Assembly: GCF_014198245.1 (NCBI RefSeq)
Contig: NZ_JACIHE010000036.1
Coordinates: 1-53,749 of the forward strand
Length of the DNA: 53,749 nt
From: Bradyrhizobium sp. cir1
GTDB lineage: Bacteria > Pseudomonadota > Alphaproteobacteria > Rhizobiales > Xanthobacteraceae
Direction: 5' to 3'
Shown one piece after another: positions 15,981-25,248 of the stretch. Every line of letters starts with the position of its first letter. Within the stretch, counting starts at the first letter, position 1. Under the pieces are notes generated by a model. The model saw only the letters and a list, made by a program, of their open reading frames with translations, made no database searches and was not told where the DNA came from. Position numbers and translations under genes: made by a program.

Positions 15981-17738
15981 GTGTCGGTCGCTCAACGCAG
16001 ACGTATCTCGACGCTGGTCATGAACCGCTTCGCGCGGAACATGCTGGCGCGCGCGAGCGGCGGTTCGGTTGCGCTGTCGCGGGTCTGGCCCAGCCGCACC
16101 GACCGGCTGATCATCGCACCGCATGATCTGCGTACCGCGGATGCGACCCGCGCCGCCGAGATCTATGCCGGCCGCTTCGTCTTCGCCGGCAAGATCGTCA
16201 ATTGCCACGGCCGCTCGATCTTCGATCTCGAGCCGCCGTCGGAGGATTGGGAGGTCGCGCTGCTCGGCTTCGGCTGGCTGCGCCACTTGCGCGCCGCCGA
16301 CACCGCGCTGACGCGGGCCAATGCGCGCGCGCTGGTCGAGGACTGGATCGCCAACCCCGCCAACAAGCGCCGCCCCGTCGCACGGCGCGCCGACGTGCTG
16401 GCGCGGCGCGTGATCTCGCTGCTGTCGCAGGCACCCCTGGTACTGAACGACACCGACAACAAGTTCTACCGTCGCTATTTGCGCGCGCTGGCGCGCGAGA
16501 TTCGATTCCTGCGTTACACCATGGTCGACATCCCCGACGGGGTGCCGAAGCTCCAGGTGCTGATCGCGCTGTGCTACGCGGCGCTGTGCCTCGCCAACCA
16601 GGCGCGCCAGATCCGGAGCGCCTCGAAGAAGCTCTCCGACGAATTGCAGCGGCAGATCCTGCCCGATGGCGGCCACATCTCGCGCAATCCGGGCGCGCTG
16701 ATCGAGCTCCTGATCGACCTCTTGCCGCTGCGCCAGACCTTCGCCGCGCGCAACATCGCGCCGCCGCCGGCGCTGCTCAATGCGATCGACCGCATGATGC
16801 CGATGCTGCGCTTCTTCCGCCACGGCGACGGCAATTTCGCGCTGTTCAACGGCATGAGCGCGACGCCCTCGGATCTGCTCGCCACGCTGCTCGCCTATGA
16901 CGACACCCACGGCGCGCCCATGGCGAACATGCCGCATACCGGCTTCCAGCGCCTCGATGCCGGCCAGACCACCGTGATCATCGACACCGGCCCGCCGCCA
17001 CCGGCCGGCGTCAGCCACGACGCCCATGCCGGCTGCCTGTCGTTCGAACTGTCCTCCGGCATCAGCCGCATCGTCACCAATTGCGGCATGCCGACCACCG
17101 GTCGCGACAATTGGCGGCCGTTCGCGCGCGGCACCGCGGCGCATTCGACGCTGACCTATCACGACACGTCGTCATGCCAGTTCGTGGAGATGTCGGCGAT
17201 GAAGCGCCTCCTGCACGGTGCGCCCGTCACCAGCGGCCCCGTGGAAGTCGAGAGCTATCGCGAGGTCGTGCAGAACGGCACGCTGCTCACGACCTCGCAT
17301 GACGGCTACCTCGCCAAATTCGGCGCGATCCATCGCCGCGTGCTGATGATCACCAATGACGGCGCGCGCATCGACGGCGAGGACACGCTGTCACCGCCGC
17401 AGGGCGGACGCTTCAAGGGCGCGGACGCCGATTTCGCGCTACGCTTCCATCTGCATCCCGCCGTGAAGGCGAGCCGGCTGTCGGATGCCCGCGGCGTCAT
17501 GCTGGTGCTGCCGAACCGCGACGTCTGGACCTTCGAGGCGCTCGACGACAAGGTCGACCTCGAGGACAGCGTGTTCCTGGCCGGCAATGACGGCCCGCGC
17601 CGCACTGCCCAGATTGTGATCCGCCAGGATGCGCGGCAGGCGCCCTCGATCCGCTGGAGTTTTATCCGCTCCACCGCTTCGCCCGCGATCACCAATGCCC
17701 GCCGCAACGCCCGGCGCGAGCCGGAACTTCCGCTGTAA
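15981..17738 (+). CDS. Heparinase II/III family protein
   Basis: A 585-residue protein with an (alpha/alpha)-toroid-like helical N-terminal region and a beta-sandwich C-terminal heparinase II/III domain (LSFELSSGISRIVTNCGMP, GRDNWRPFARGTAAHSTLTYHD). Characterised relatives are polysaccharide lyases acting on acidic glycans, but no clear signal peptide is present here and the substrate is unknown. The GTG at 15981 has AAGG six bases upstream; ATG 16020 is an alternative. It sits between rsmB and purH, a conserved rhizobial neighbourhood with no obvious functional link. Confidence 0.88.
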   Translation: MSVAQRRRISTLVMNRFARNMLARASGGSVALSRVWPSRTDRLIIAPHDLRTADATRAAEIYAGRFVFAGKIVNCHGRSIFDLEPPSEDWEVALLGFGWLRHLRAADTALTRANARALVEDWIANPANKRRPVARRADVLARRVISLLSQAPLVLNDTDNKFYRRYLRALAREIRFLRYTMVDIPDGVPKLQVLIALCYAALCLANQARQIRSASKKLSDELQRQILPDGGHISRNPGALIELLIDLLPLRQTFAARNIAPPPALLNAIDRMMPMLRFFRHGDGNFALFNGMSATPSDLLATLLAYDDTHGAPMANMPHTGFQRLDAGQTTVIIDTGPPPPAGVSHDAHAGCLSFELSSGISRIVTNCGMPTTGRDNWRPFARGTAAHSTLTYHDTSSCQFVEMSAMKRLLHGAPVTSGPVEVESYREVVQNGTLLTTSHDGYLAKFGAIHRRVLMITNDGARIDGEDTLSPPQGGRFKGADADFALRFHLHPAVKASRLSDARGVMLVLPNRDVWTFEALDDKVDLEDSVFLAGNDGPRRTAQIVIRQDARQAPSIRWSFIRSTASPAITNARRNARREPELPL

Positions 17739-17904
17739 ACAGTGCACGATCCGGCCCTATCTAGCCGTTGAGAACAGCGCCAAAAGCTGCTATCGAGCCC
17801 TCGCTCGCGCGACTGGCGACCTTGGATGGAGCACCATCGGGAAGCGCGGGACATATAAGCCGCGCGCCTGGGCATAGACACTCCCTTAGCAGAGGATCTT
17901 GCTC

Positions 17905-19497
17905 ATGACTGACCATCCCCGCCGCGTTACCCGTGCCCTTCTCTCCGTTTCCGACAAGACCGGCCTGATCGAGTTCGCCAAGGCGCTCGCCGCGCATGAT
18001 GTCGAGCTGGTCTCGACCGGCGGCACCGCCAAGGCCATCGCCGCCGCCGGGCTCAAGGTGAAGGACGTCTCCGACCTCACCGGCTTCCCCGAGATGATGG
18101 ACGGCCGCGTCAAGACGCTGCATCCGAAGGTGCATGGCGGCCTGCTCGCGATCCGCGACAACAAGGAACATGCGGAGGCGATGAAGGCGCACGGCATCGC
18201 ACCGATCGACCTGCTCGTCGTCAATCTCTATCCGTTCGAGGCGACCGTCGACAAAGGCGCGGGCTTCGAGGATTGCATCGAGAACATCGACATCGGCGGC
18301 CCCGCGATGATCCGCGCCGCCGCCAAGAATCATGACGACGTCGCTGTCGTGGTCGAGGCTGACGACTACAAGGCCGTGCTCGACGAGCTCGCCGCCAACA
18401 ACGGCGCGACCACGCTGAAACTGCGCCGGCGTCTCGCGGCAAAGGCGTATGCGCGCACCGCCGCCTACGATGCCGCGATCTCGAACTGGTTCAACCGGCA
18501 GCTCGAGATCGACGCGCCCGACTTCCGCGCCTTCGGCGGCAGACTGATCCAGTCGCTGCGCTATGGCGAGAACCCGCACCAGACCGCGGCGTTCTATGCC
18601 ACACCGGACAAGCGCCCGGGCGTCTCCACCGCGCGGCAGCTCCAGGGCAAGGAGCTCTCCTACAACAACATCAACGACACCGACGCGGCCTATGAATGCA
18701 TCGGCGAGTTCGACACCAAGCGCACCGCGGCCTGCGTCATCGTCAAGCACGCCAACCCTTGCGGCGTGGCAGAAGGCTCCAACCTCGTCGAGGCCTATCG
18801 CAGGGCGCTGGCCTGCGATTCCACCTCGGCGTTCGGCGGCATCATCGCAATGAACCGCGCGCTCGATGCCGACACCGCCCGCGAGATCACCAAGATCTTC
18901 ACCGAGGTGATCATCGCACCCGATGCCAGCGAGGAAGCGATCGCCATCATCGGCGGGAAGAAGAATCTGCGCCTGCTGCTCGCCGGCAGCCTGCCCGATC
19001 CGCGCGCGCCCGGCCTCACCGCCAAGACGGTCGCCGGCGGTCTGCTCGTGCAGAGCCGCGACAACGCCGTGGTCGATGACATGACCTTCAAGGTCGTGAC
19101 CAAGCGCGCGCCGACCGACGCGGAGATGCGCGACCTCAAGTTCGCGTTCCGGGTCGCCAAGCACGTCAAGTCCAACACCATCATCTATGCCAAGGATCTC
19201 GCCACCGTCGGCATCGGCGCGGGCCAGATGAGCCGGGTGGATTCAGCCCGGATCGCGGCGCGCAAGGCGCAGGATGCGGCCAATGAGCTGAAGCTTGCCG
19301 AGCCGCTCACCAAGGGTTCTGTCGTGGCGTCGGATGCGTTCTTCCCGTTCGCCGACGGCATGCTCGCCTGCATCGAAGCCGGCGCCACCGCCGTGGTGCA
19401 GCCCGGTGGCTCCATGCGTGACGACGAGGTGATCAAGGCCGCCGACGAGCACGGCATCGCCATGGTGTTCACGGGCACGCGGCACTTCAGGCACTAG
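17905..19497 (+). CDS. purH: Bifunctional AICAR transformylase / IMP cyclohydrolase
   Basis: Catalyses the last two steps of de novo IMP synthesis in the cytoplasm. The N-terminal MGS-like cyclohydrolase domain has VSTGGTAKAIAAAG and MMDGRVKTLHPKVHGG. The AICAR transformylase domain has LRYGENPHQTAAFY, DSTSAFGGIIAMN, GIGAGQMSRVDSA and SDAFFPFADG, ending FTGTRHFRH as is typical. 530 residues. ATG 17905 is preceded by GAGGA at eight bases; a TTG six bases upstream is in frame. No purine riboswitch was recognised in the preceding 160 bases. Confidence 0.97.
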   Translation: MTDHPRRVTRALLSVSDKTGLIEFAKALAAHDVELVSTGGTAKAIAAAGLKVKDVSDLTGFPEMMDGRVKTLHPKVHGGLLAIRDNKEHAEAMKAHGIAPIDLLVVNLYPFEATVDKGAGFEDCIENIDIGGPAMIRAAAKNHDDVAVVVEADDYKAVLDELAANNGATTLKLRRRLAAKAYARTAAYDAAISNWFNRQLEIDAPDFRAFGGRLIQSLRYGENPHQTAAFYATPDKRPGVSTARQLQGKELSYNNINDTDAAYECIGEFDTKRTAACVIVKHANPCGVAEGSNLVEAYRRALACDSTSAFGGIIAMNRALDADTAREITKIFTEVIIAPDASEEAIAIIGGKKNLRLLLAGSLPDPRAPGLTAKTVAGGLLVQSRDNAVVDDMTFKVVTKRAPTDAEMRDLKFAFRVAKHVKSNTIIYAKDLATVGIGAGQMSRVDSARIAARKAQDAANELKLAEPLTKGSVVASDAFFPFADGMLACIEAGATAVVQPGGSMRDDEVIKAADEHGIAMVFTGTRHFRH

Positions 19498-19525
19498 TTG
19501 ATCAGCGCACCAACTCTCTCAACGG

Positions 19526-19686
19526 GTCGTCCCGGCCTAGTGCGCAATTGCGCACGGGGGGCCGGGACCCATACGCCGCAGCAATAGTTTTGCGAAGACT
19601 CGGAGTTGCCAGCTCGCGAGGCGACTTCTTCCGGTGGTTATGGGTCCCGGCCCCCCGCGCGCAATTGCGCGCTACGCCGGGACGAC
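19526..19686. repeat. Large intergenic inverted repeat, family D (copy 1)
   Basis: About 160 bases bounded by gtcgtcccgg and ccgggacgac. Each arm contains a gcgcaattgcgc palindrome and a tgggtcccggcccccc-type segment. The centre (19592–19618, gcgaagactcggagttgcc onward) recurs in inverted orientation at 29114–29139 with one mismatch. It lies between the convergent purH and UMF1 transporter genes. Confidence 0.82.
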
Positions 19687-19695
19687 AGCGGAGTT

Positions 19696-21084
19696 TTATC
19701 GCTCCCGTACCCGCATCAGCAGCCCCAGCCCTGCGACGAAGAACACCACCAGCACGGCCATGCCGGCCTTCTGGCTCGCGGTCGCCGCGGTGATCATGCC
19801 GATCAGGAGCGGGCCGATGAAGGATGTCACCTTCCCGGTCAGCGCGAACAGGCCAAAGTACTGCGCGATGCGGTCTTTCGGCGCGAGGCGGATCAGCAGC
19901 GTGCGCGAGGCGGCCTGGAGCGGGCCGCCGGCGGCACCGATGAGACAGCCCAGCACGAGATAGGCACGCTCGGCCGCACTCGAGAACAGGGGAGCACCTG
20001 CTTGCGGCGGCGCCACCTCGACGAACAGCACGCTATCCTTGTCGACCAGAAGGATCGCCGCCACCGCGAGCAGCAGGATCAATAGGCTGCCAGTGATGAC
20101 GCGCTTCGGCCCGAGATGATCATCTAACTTGCCGCCGAGCCATGCGCCGAACGTGCCGGCGATCGCGAGCATGATGCCGAAGGTGCCGATCTGGATCGTG
20201 TGCCAGCCGAACGTGCCGGCCGCATAAATGCCGCCGAACGCGAACAGCGACACCAGGCCGTCAGTGTAGATCATGTTGGCGAGCAGGAACGCGGCGAGCG
20301 ATTTCTGCTTCGGCAAACTCCTGATGGATTGCTTCAGCTCCAGCAATCCCTCGCGCAGCGCCTCGCGCGCCGGACGTTTCGCCGGATAGTCCGGCGTGAA
20401 CAGGAACAGCGGCGTCACGAAGATGATGAACCACAGGCCGGTCAGCGGTCCGACGATGCGATCGCCCTGATGGCTGACCGGATCGAGCCCGAACAGCGGC
20501 TTGAAGCCGAGCAGCGTGCGTCCGGTCTCGGGATTGGCGGCGAGAAAGCCGAGCACGATGATCAGGCTGACGATGCCACCGATGTAGCCGGTGGCCCAGC
20601 CGGTGCCGGAGAGCCGGCCGATCCGCTCAGGCGGCACCAGGGTCGGCATCATCGCGTTGTTGAAGACGGTGGCGAATTCCGCACCGACACTGGCAAGCGC
20701 CACCGCGGTGAGCAGCGGCGGAATGACTGCGGGATCGCCGGGCTTGCCGATCCACAGCGTGCAGGATGCCAGCACCAGCAGCGTGCCGAACCCCGCGATC
20801 CAGGGCTTCCTGCGGCCGGACGCGTCCGCGATGGCGCCGAGCACCGGCGACAGCAGCGCGATGGCGAGGCCCGCAGCCGCCATTGCAAAGCCCCACAGCG
20901 ATTGGCCCGTGGCAGCATCTGGCGCGACGCTGGTGGCGAAATAGGGCGCGAATACAAAGGTCGTGATCAACGTGAAATAGGGCTGCGCGGCCCAGTCGAA
21001 GAAGATCCAGCTGACGACAGCCGCGCGCGGCGGATAGGTCCGCTGCACGCCGGCCATGCGCACATCGGGGGCGATCGTCGTCAT
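19696..21084 (-). CDS. UMF1-type MFS transporter (Atg22-like)
   Basis: A 462-residue inner-membrane protein with about 12 membrane helices. The N-terminal SWIFFDWAAQPYFTLITTFVFAPYFA segment is the hallmark of the UMF1/Atg22 branch of the major facilitator superfamily, with GAIADASGRRKPWIAGFG as the loop 2–3 motif. The yeast relative exports amino acids from vacuoles; bacterial substrates are mostly unknown. It diverges from ggt across about 100 bases, and a link to glutathione or amino-acid recycling would be speculative. Confidence 0.9.
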   Translation of the reverse strand: MTTIAPDVRMAGVQRTYPPRAAVVSWIFFDWAAQPYFTLITTFVFAPYFATSVAPDAATGQSLWGFAMAAAGLAIALLSPVLGAIADASGRRKPWIAGFGTLLVLASCTLWIGKPGDPAVIPPLLTAVALASVGAEFATVFNNAMMPTLVPPERIGRLSGTGWATGYIGGIVSLIIVLGFLAANPETGRTLLGFKPLFGLDPVSHQGDRIVGPLTGLWFIIFVTPLFLFTPDYPAKRPAREALREGLLELKQSIRSLPKQKSLAAFLLANMIYTDGLVSLFAFGGIYAAGTFGWHTIQIGTFGIMLAIAGTFGAWLGGKLDDHLGPKRVITGSLLILLLAVAAILLVDKDSVLFVEVAPPQAGAPLFSSAAERAYLVLGCLIGAAGGPLQAASRTLLIRLAPKDRIAQYFGLFALTGKVTSFIGPLLIGMITAATASQKAGMAVLVVFFVAGLGLLMRVRER

Positions 21085-21187
21085 TCCGAAGTCCTCATCA
21101 CGAACAGTTTTGTCTCTCTTGGCGCAAACGGTATAGCATTAAGGAGAGGCGTGTGAACCGGCCCGAGGCCACGGCGGAAATTTGATA

Positions 21188-22936
21188 ATGTCGTCATATT
21201 GGACCCGGCGGACGTTTTTCGCCTTTCTCGCCACTCTGGCCTTTGGCCTTGCGCCTGCGACCGCGCAGGATGCGCGGCGGGCCTATGTTCCGCCGCCGCT
21301 CGGTACGGTGCACGCCGTTGCCGCCGAGCATGGCATGGTGGTGGCGCAGGAGAAAATCTCCGCGCAGGTCGGCGCCGACATCCTGCGACGCGGCGGCAAT
21401 GCGGTCGATGCCGCGGTCGCCACCGGCTTTGCGATGGCGGTGACCTATCCGCGCGCCGGCAATATCGGCGGCGGCGGCTTCATGGTGATCCATTCCACCG
21501 AGCGCAACGAAGACATCGCGATCGACTATCGCGAAACCGCGCCGGCAGCGACCACACCGCAGATCTTCCTCGGTCCCGACGGCAAGCCCGATGCCGCGAA
21601 GTCGCGCGATTCCGCGCTCGGCGTCGGCGTGCCCGGCACCGTCGCGGGTCTTGCGCTGGCACTGGAGAAATATGGCTCGGGCCAGTTCACGCTGGCGCAA
21701 CTGCTCGAGCCGGCGATCGCGCTCGCCCGCGACGGATTCGTCGTCAGCGACGACATCGCCGACAGCCTGCCGGCCTGGCACCGGCGTCTCGCGCGCTGGC
21801 CTTCATCGGCGAAGGTTTTCTCGCGACCTGACGGCAGCTCGCTCGGCGAAGGCGACCGGCTGGTGCAGGGCGATCTTGCCGAAACGTTGTCGGCCATCGC
21901 CGCACAGGGGCCGCACGGCTTCTACGAGGGCCCGGTTGCGGAGAAGCTCGCCAAAGCGCTGTCGGATGCCGGCGGCATCATGACGACGGCCGACCTGAAG
22001 GCCTATCAGCCAGTGATCCGCACGCCGGTGCGCGGCACCTATCGCGGCTGCGACATCGTCTCGATGCCGCTGCCGTCCTCCGGCGGCGTAGTGCTGGTGG
22101 AGACGCTCAACATCCTCGAAGGCTTTCAGCTCGCCGATCTGAAGCAGGGATCGCCGGCCTCGCTGCATCTCCTCATCGAGGCCATGAAGCGCGCCTATGC
22201 GGATCGCGCGCGCTATCTCGGCGATCCCGCCTTCGTCAACGCGCCGATCGAGACCCTCACGTCAAAGGATTATGCGGCCAAGCTGCGCGCGGGCATCGCC
22301 ACCGACCGCGCCACGCCGTCGAAGCAGCTGGTGTCCGCCACCGGCGCGCCGCGCGAGGGCAGCAACACCACCCACTATTCCGTTGTCGACAGCCGCGGCA
22401 ATGCCGTCAGCAACACCTATACGCTGAATTTCAGCTACGGCGTCGGGCTCGTCGCCGAAGGCACCGGCGTGCTGCTCAACAACGAGCTCGACGACTTCAC
22501 CGCGGCGGTCGGTGCCTCCAATGCCTACGGCCTCGTCGGCTACGAGCCCAATCTGCCCGGCCCCGGCAAGCGGCCGCTGTCCTCGATGTCGCCGACCATC
22601 GTGCTCAAGAGCGGCAAGCCGGTGCTGGTCACTGGGTCGCCCGGCGGCAGTCGCATCATCTCCACCGTGCTCCAGGTGATCGTCAACGTGCTCGACTACA
22701 AAATGGACGTCGCCGCTGCCGTCGCCGCGCCGCGACTGCATCATCAATGGCTGCCGGACGAAGTGCGCATCGAGCGCGGCTTTCCCGACCAGGTCCTGTC
22801 CGAGCTGAAGGCCATGGACCATATCATCGTCGAGCCGATGGGGCAGACCTCCGCCAATTCGATTCTCGTGACGCCGAATGGTCCCCTCGGCGCGCCCGAT
22901 CCGCGCACGCGCGGTGCGGAAGCCACGGGACAGTAA
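21188..22936 (+). CDS. ggt: Gamma-glutamyltransferase
   Basis: Periplasmic enzyme that cleaves or transfers the gamma-glutamyl group of glutathione. It is made as a precursor that self-cleaves before the catalytic threonine, here the first Thr of NTTHYSVVD at about residue 394. Other signatures: GGNAVDAAVATGFAMAVTYP, GNIGGGGFMVIH, PLPSSGGVVLVE and GSPGGSRIISTVLQVI. The export signal includes TRRTFFAFL, a possible twin-arginine motif. 582 residues from ATG 21188; a TTG two codons upstream is in frame. Confidence 0.95.
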   Translation: MSSYWTRRTFFAFLATLAFGLAPATAQDARRAYVPPPLGTVHAVAAEHGMVVAQEKISAQVGADILRRGGNAVDAAVATGFAMAVTYPRAGNIGGGGFMVIHSTERNEDIAIDYRETAPAATTPQIFLGPDGKPDAAKSRDSALGVGVPGTVAGLALALEKYGSGQFTLAQLLEPAIALARDGFVVSDDIADSLPAWHRRLARWPSSAKVFSRPDGSSLGEGDRLVQGDLAETLSAIAAQGPHGFYEGPVAEKLAKALSDAGGIMTTADLKAYQPVIRTPVRGTYRGCDIVSMPLPSSGGVVLVETLNILEGFQLADLKQGSPASLHLLIEAMKRAYADRARYLGDPAFVNAPIETLTSKDYAAKLRAGIATDRATPSKQLVSATGAPREGSNTTHYSVVDSRGNAVSNTYTLNFSYGVGLVAEGTGVLLNNELDDFTAAVGASNAYGLVGYEPNLPGPGKRPLSSMSPTIVLKSGKPVLVTGSPGGSRIISTVLQVIVNVLDYKMDVAAAVAAPRLHHQWLPDEVRIERGFPDQVLSELKAMDHIIVEPMGQTSANSILVTPNGPLGAPDPRTRGAEATGQ

Positions 22937-23031
22937 CCGCGTCGTTGCATGGCAAGTGAGCGCGCGCACGCTTGCTCGGGCCGACGCGCGTGCTACCACC
23001 GCGGCACCAAGAAACTGCCGGGGAAACGCAC

Positions 23032-24327
23032 ATGACCACCGCCGATCCGAACCAGCGCATCGAACGCGCGGAGATCGAGGACACCAGCCTTCTCGCCTTC
23101 TATCGCGACATGAGCACGCCGGAGCGGCGGACGTTCTGGGCCTGCGCCGCGGGCTGGGCGCTCGACGGCATGGATTTCATGATCTATCCGCCGGTGATCG
23201 GCACCATCATCGCGCTGTGGAAGGTCGATGCGGCTTCCGCAGGCCTCGCCGGCACGGTGACGCTGCTGGCTTCCGCCATCGGCGGCTGGCTCGGCGGCTA
23301 TCTCTCCGATCATATCGGACGGGTCAGGACGCTGCAGATCACCATCGTCTGGTTCTCGTTCTTCTCGCTGGTCTGCGCCGTCGTGCAGAATTTCGACCAG
23401 CTCCTGATCGCGCGCGCCGTGCTCGGCCTCGGCTTTGGCGGCGAATGGGCGGCGGGCGCCGTGCTGATGGGCGAGGCGATCCGGCCGCAATATCGCGGGC
23501 GCGCGGTCGGCTCGGTGCAGTCGGGCTGGGCCGTCGGCTGGGGTCTGGCCGTGCTGTCGCAGGCGATCCTGTTCTCGATCCTGCCGGCGGAGACGGCCTG
23601 GCGCTGGATGTTCGTGATCGGCGCGCTGCCGGCACTGCTGGTGTTCTACATCCGCCGCTCGGTCACCGAGCCCGAGATTGCAGCCGAGGCGCGCGCCAGG
23701 CACGCGGAAACCGGCGGTCATCCGAAGCTCTGGGAGATCTTCACCTTCCCGATCGTGAAGACCACGGTGCTTGCGTCGCTGATGGCGACGGGCTGCCAGG
23801 GCGGCTACTACGCCGTCACCTTCTGGGTGCCGCAATTCCTGACCAAGGAGCGGCATCTGTCGATCGTCGGCTCGACCGGCTATCTCTCGACCCTGATCAT
23901 CGGCTCCTTCATCGGCTATCTCACCGGCGCCTGGCTTGCCGACCGGATCGGACGGCGCAATCTGTTCCTGATCTTCTCGATCGGCGCCATGGCCGTGGTG
24001 CTGCTCTACACGCAGCTGCCGCTGACGAACGAGATCCTGTGGGTGCTCGGCTTCCCGCTCGGCTTCTTCGCCTCGGGCTATTTCTCCGGAATCGGCGCGT
24101 TCCTGACAGAACTCTATCCGACGCGGCTGCGCGGCTCCGGCCAGGGCTTTTGCTATAATTTCGGCCGCGGCATCGGCGCGCTGTTTCCGTTCCTGGTCGG
24201 TGCGCTGTCGGCCTCGACGTCGCTGGCGAATGCGATCGCGATCTTCGCGGTGGTGGCCTATGCGGTGTTCTTCATCGCCGCGTTTGCACTGCCTGAGACG
24301 CGCGGACGCGTGTTGCACGCGAACTAG
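23032..24327 (+). CDS. MFS transporter, metabolite:H+ symporter type
   Basis: A 431-residue membrane protein with 12 predicted helices. AGWALDGMDFMIYPPVIGTI in helix 1, GGYLSDHIGRVRTL in loop 2–3, GLGFGGEWAAGAVLMGE in helix 4 and the ELYPTRLRGSGQGFCYN motif resemble the sialate/aromatic-acid:H+ symporter groups of the major facilitator superfamily. The substrate is probably an organic anion but is not determined. ATG 23032 is preceded by GGGGA; an upstream in-frame start would add 20 residues. It lies 95 bases after ggt on the same strand. Confidence 0.92.
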   Translation: MTTADPNQRIERAEIEDTSLLAFYRDMSTPERRTFWACAAGWALDGMDFMIYPPVIGTIIALWKVDAASAGLAGTVTLLASAIGGWLGGYLSDHIGRVRTLQITIVWFSFFSLVCAVVQNFDQLLIARAVLGLGFGGEWAAGAVLMGEAIRPQYRGRAVGSVQSGWAVGWGLAVLSQAILFSILPAETAWRWMFVIGALPALLVFYIRRSVTEPEIAAEARARHAETGGHPKLWEIFTFPIVKTTVLASLMATGCQGGYYAVTFWVPQFLTKERHLSIVGSTGYLSTLIIGSFIGYLTGAWLADRIGRRNLFLIFSIGAMAVVLLYTQLPLTNEILWVLGFPLGFFASGYFSGIGAFLTELYPTRLRGSGQGFCYNFGRGIGALFPFLVGALSASTSLANAIAIFAVVAYAVFFIAAFALPETRGRVLHAN

Positions 24328-24337
24328 TTTTTGGCCG

Positions 24338-24419
24338 CCGTCATCCCGGGGCACGCGAAGCGTGAACCCGGGATCTCGAGATTCCGGGTTCGGTGCTGCG
24401 CACCGCCCCGGAATGACGG
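24338..24419. repeat. Intergenic palindromic repeat (cgtcatcccgggg type)
   Basis: Inverted repeat bounded by cgtcatcccgggg and ccccggaatgacgg, with inner hairpins gcacgcgaagcgtg and ggtgctgcgcacc. It lies between convergent genes (MFS stop 24327, GST stop 24429). A shorter relative is at 42194–42235. Confidence 0.78.
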
Positions 24420-24428
24420 GACAGTGAT

Positions 24429-25094
24429 TTACCGCCCCACCTGGTACGGTCCGCCCTTCTCCAGCGCGCGGGCATAGGCCGGCCGCGCATGAATGCGCTC
24501 CAGGAACGCCATCGCCTTGGGATGGCCCTGCTCGAGCCCGCCGCGCGCTTGCGCGGCTTCCAGCGGAAAGCTCATCTGGATGTCGGCGGCGGTGAACTCG
24601 TTGCCGGCGAACCACTCGGTCTTGCCGAGTTCGCCTTCCCAATAATCCATGTGCTGCTTGAGCTGCGGATTGACCAGCGCGGTCAGCGCCTGGTTGCAGA
24701 CCTTGCGCACCAGCGGGCGAAGCAGCGCCGGCGCGCGCTTCGGCATCAGCGTGAACAGCAGCTTCAGGAGCAGCGGCTGCATCGCCGAGCCCTCCGCATA
24801 GTGAAGCCAATAGGTGAAGCGCAGCCGCTCCGGCGTGTTCGGCGGCGGGATCAGCCGGCCGTTGCCGTAGGTGGCGATGAGATATTCGATGATCGCGCCT
24901 GATTCGGCGATGGTGTTGCCGTTGTCGGTGATGACCGGCGACTTGCCCAGCGGATGGATCGCGCGCAGCTCCTTCGGCGCGCGCATGTCCGGCTGGCGCT
25001 GGTAGCGCACGATCTCGTAGGGCACGCCCAACTCTTCGAGCAGCCACAGCACACGCTGCGAGCGGGAATTGTTGAGGTGGTGAACAGTGAGCAT
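24429..25094 (-). CDS. Glutathione S-transferase
   Basis: 221 residues with a thioredoxin-like N-terminal domain (HHLNNSRSQRVLWLLEELG, NPLGKSP-type HPLGKSPVITDNG, ESGAIIEYL for glutathione binding) and a helical C-terminal domain. The Ser in NSRSQRV is the likely thiol-activating residue. Cytoplasmic; the substrate is unknown. It is divergent from a DUF2239 gene, and the shared 151-base gap holds two copies of an operator-like box, so the two are probably co-regulated. Confidence 0.93.
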   Translation of the reverse strand: MLTVHHLNNSRSQRVLWLLEELGVPYEIVRYQRQPDMRAPKELRAIHPLGKSPVITDNGNTIAESGAIIEYLIATYGNGRLIPPPNTPERLRFTYWLHYAEGSAMQPLLLKLLFTLMPKRAPALLRPLVRKVCNQALTALVNPQLKQHMDYWEGELGKTEWFAGNEFTAADIQMSFPLEAAQARGGLEQGHPKAMAFLERIHARPAYARALEKGGPYQVGR

Positions 25095-25185
25095 CGTGAG
25101 GTCCCCGGGCTAGGCGTGATCGATCGGCCCGTCCGTTCGTGCCAGCCCGGGAACACAATGTCGAGCCATCGGCGCTGATATTTTC

Positions 25186-25248
25186 ACCCGGGTATATTGA
25201 CGTCGACAATTTATCCGGGTATTAAACAGCCCCAACGTCGTCAATATG
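25186..25248. promoter_or_regulatory. Divergent GST/DUF2239 promoter with paired CCGGGTAT boxes
   Basis: On the plus strand TTGACG (25197–25202) and TATTAA (25220–25225) are separated by exactly 17 bases, a good sigma-70-type promoter for DUF2239 with a leader of roughly 15 bases. Two boxes, ACCCGGGTAT (25186–25195) and ATCCGGGTAT (25213–25222), are 27 bases apart; the second overlaps the -10. ATATTGACG at 25194 is also mirrored near 25240–25248. The minus strand has TTGTCG followed by an A/T-rich segment, a weaker candidate for GST. The repressor or activator is not identified. Confidence 0.65.

Noticed and set aside
17739..17904. A purine-type riboswitch before purH
   Set aside because: No conserved three-way-junction core or ligand-binding motifs could be recognised.
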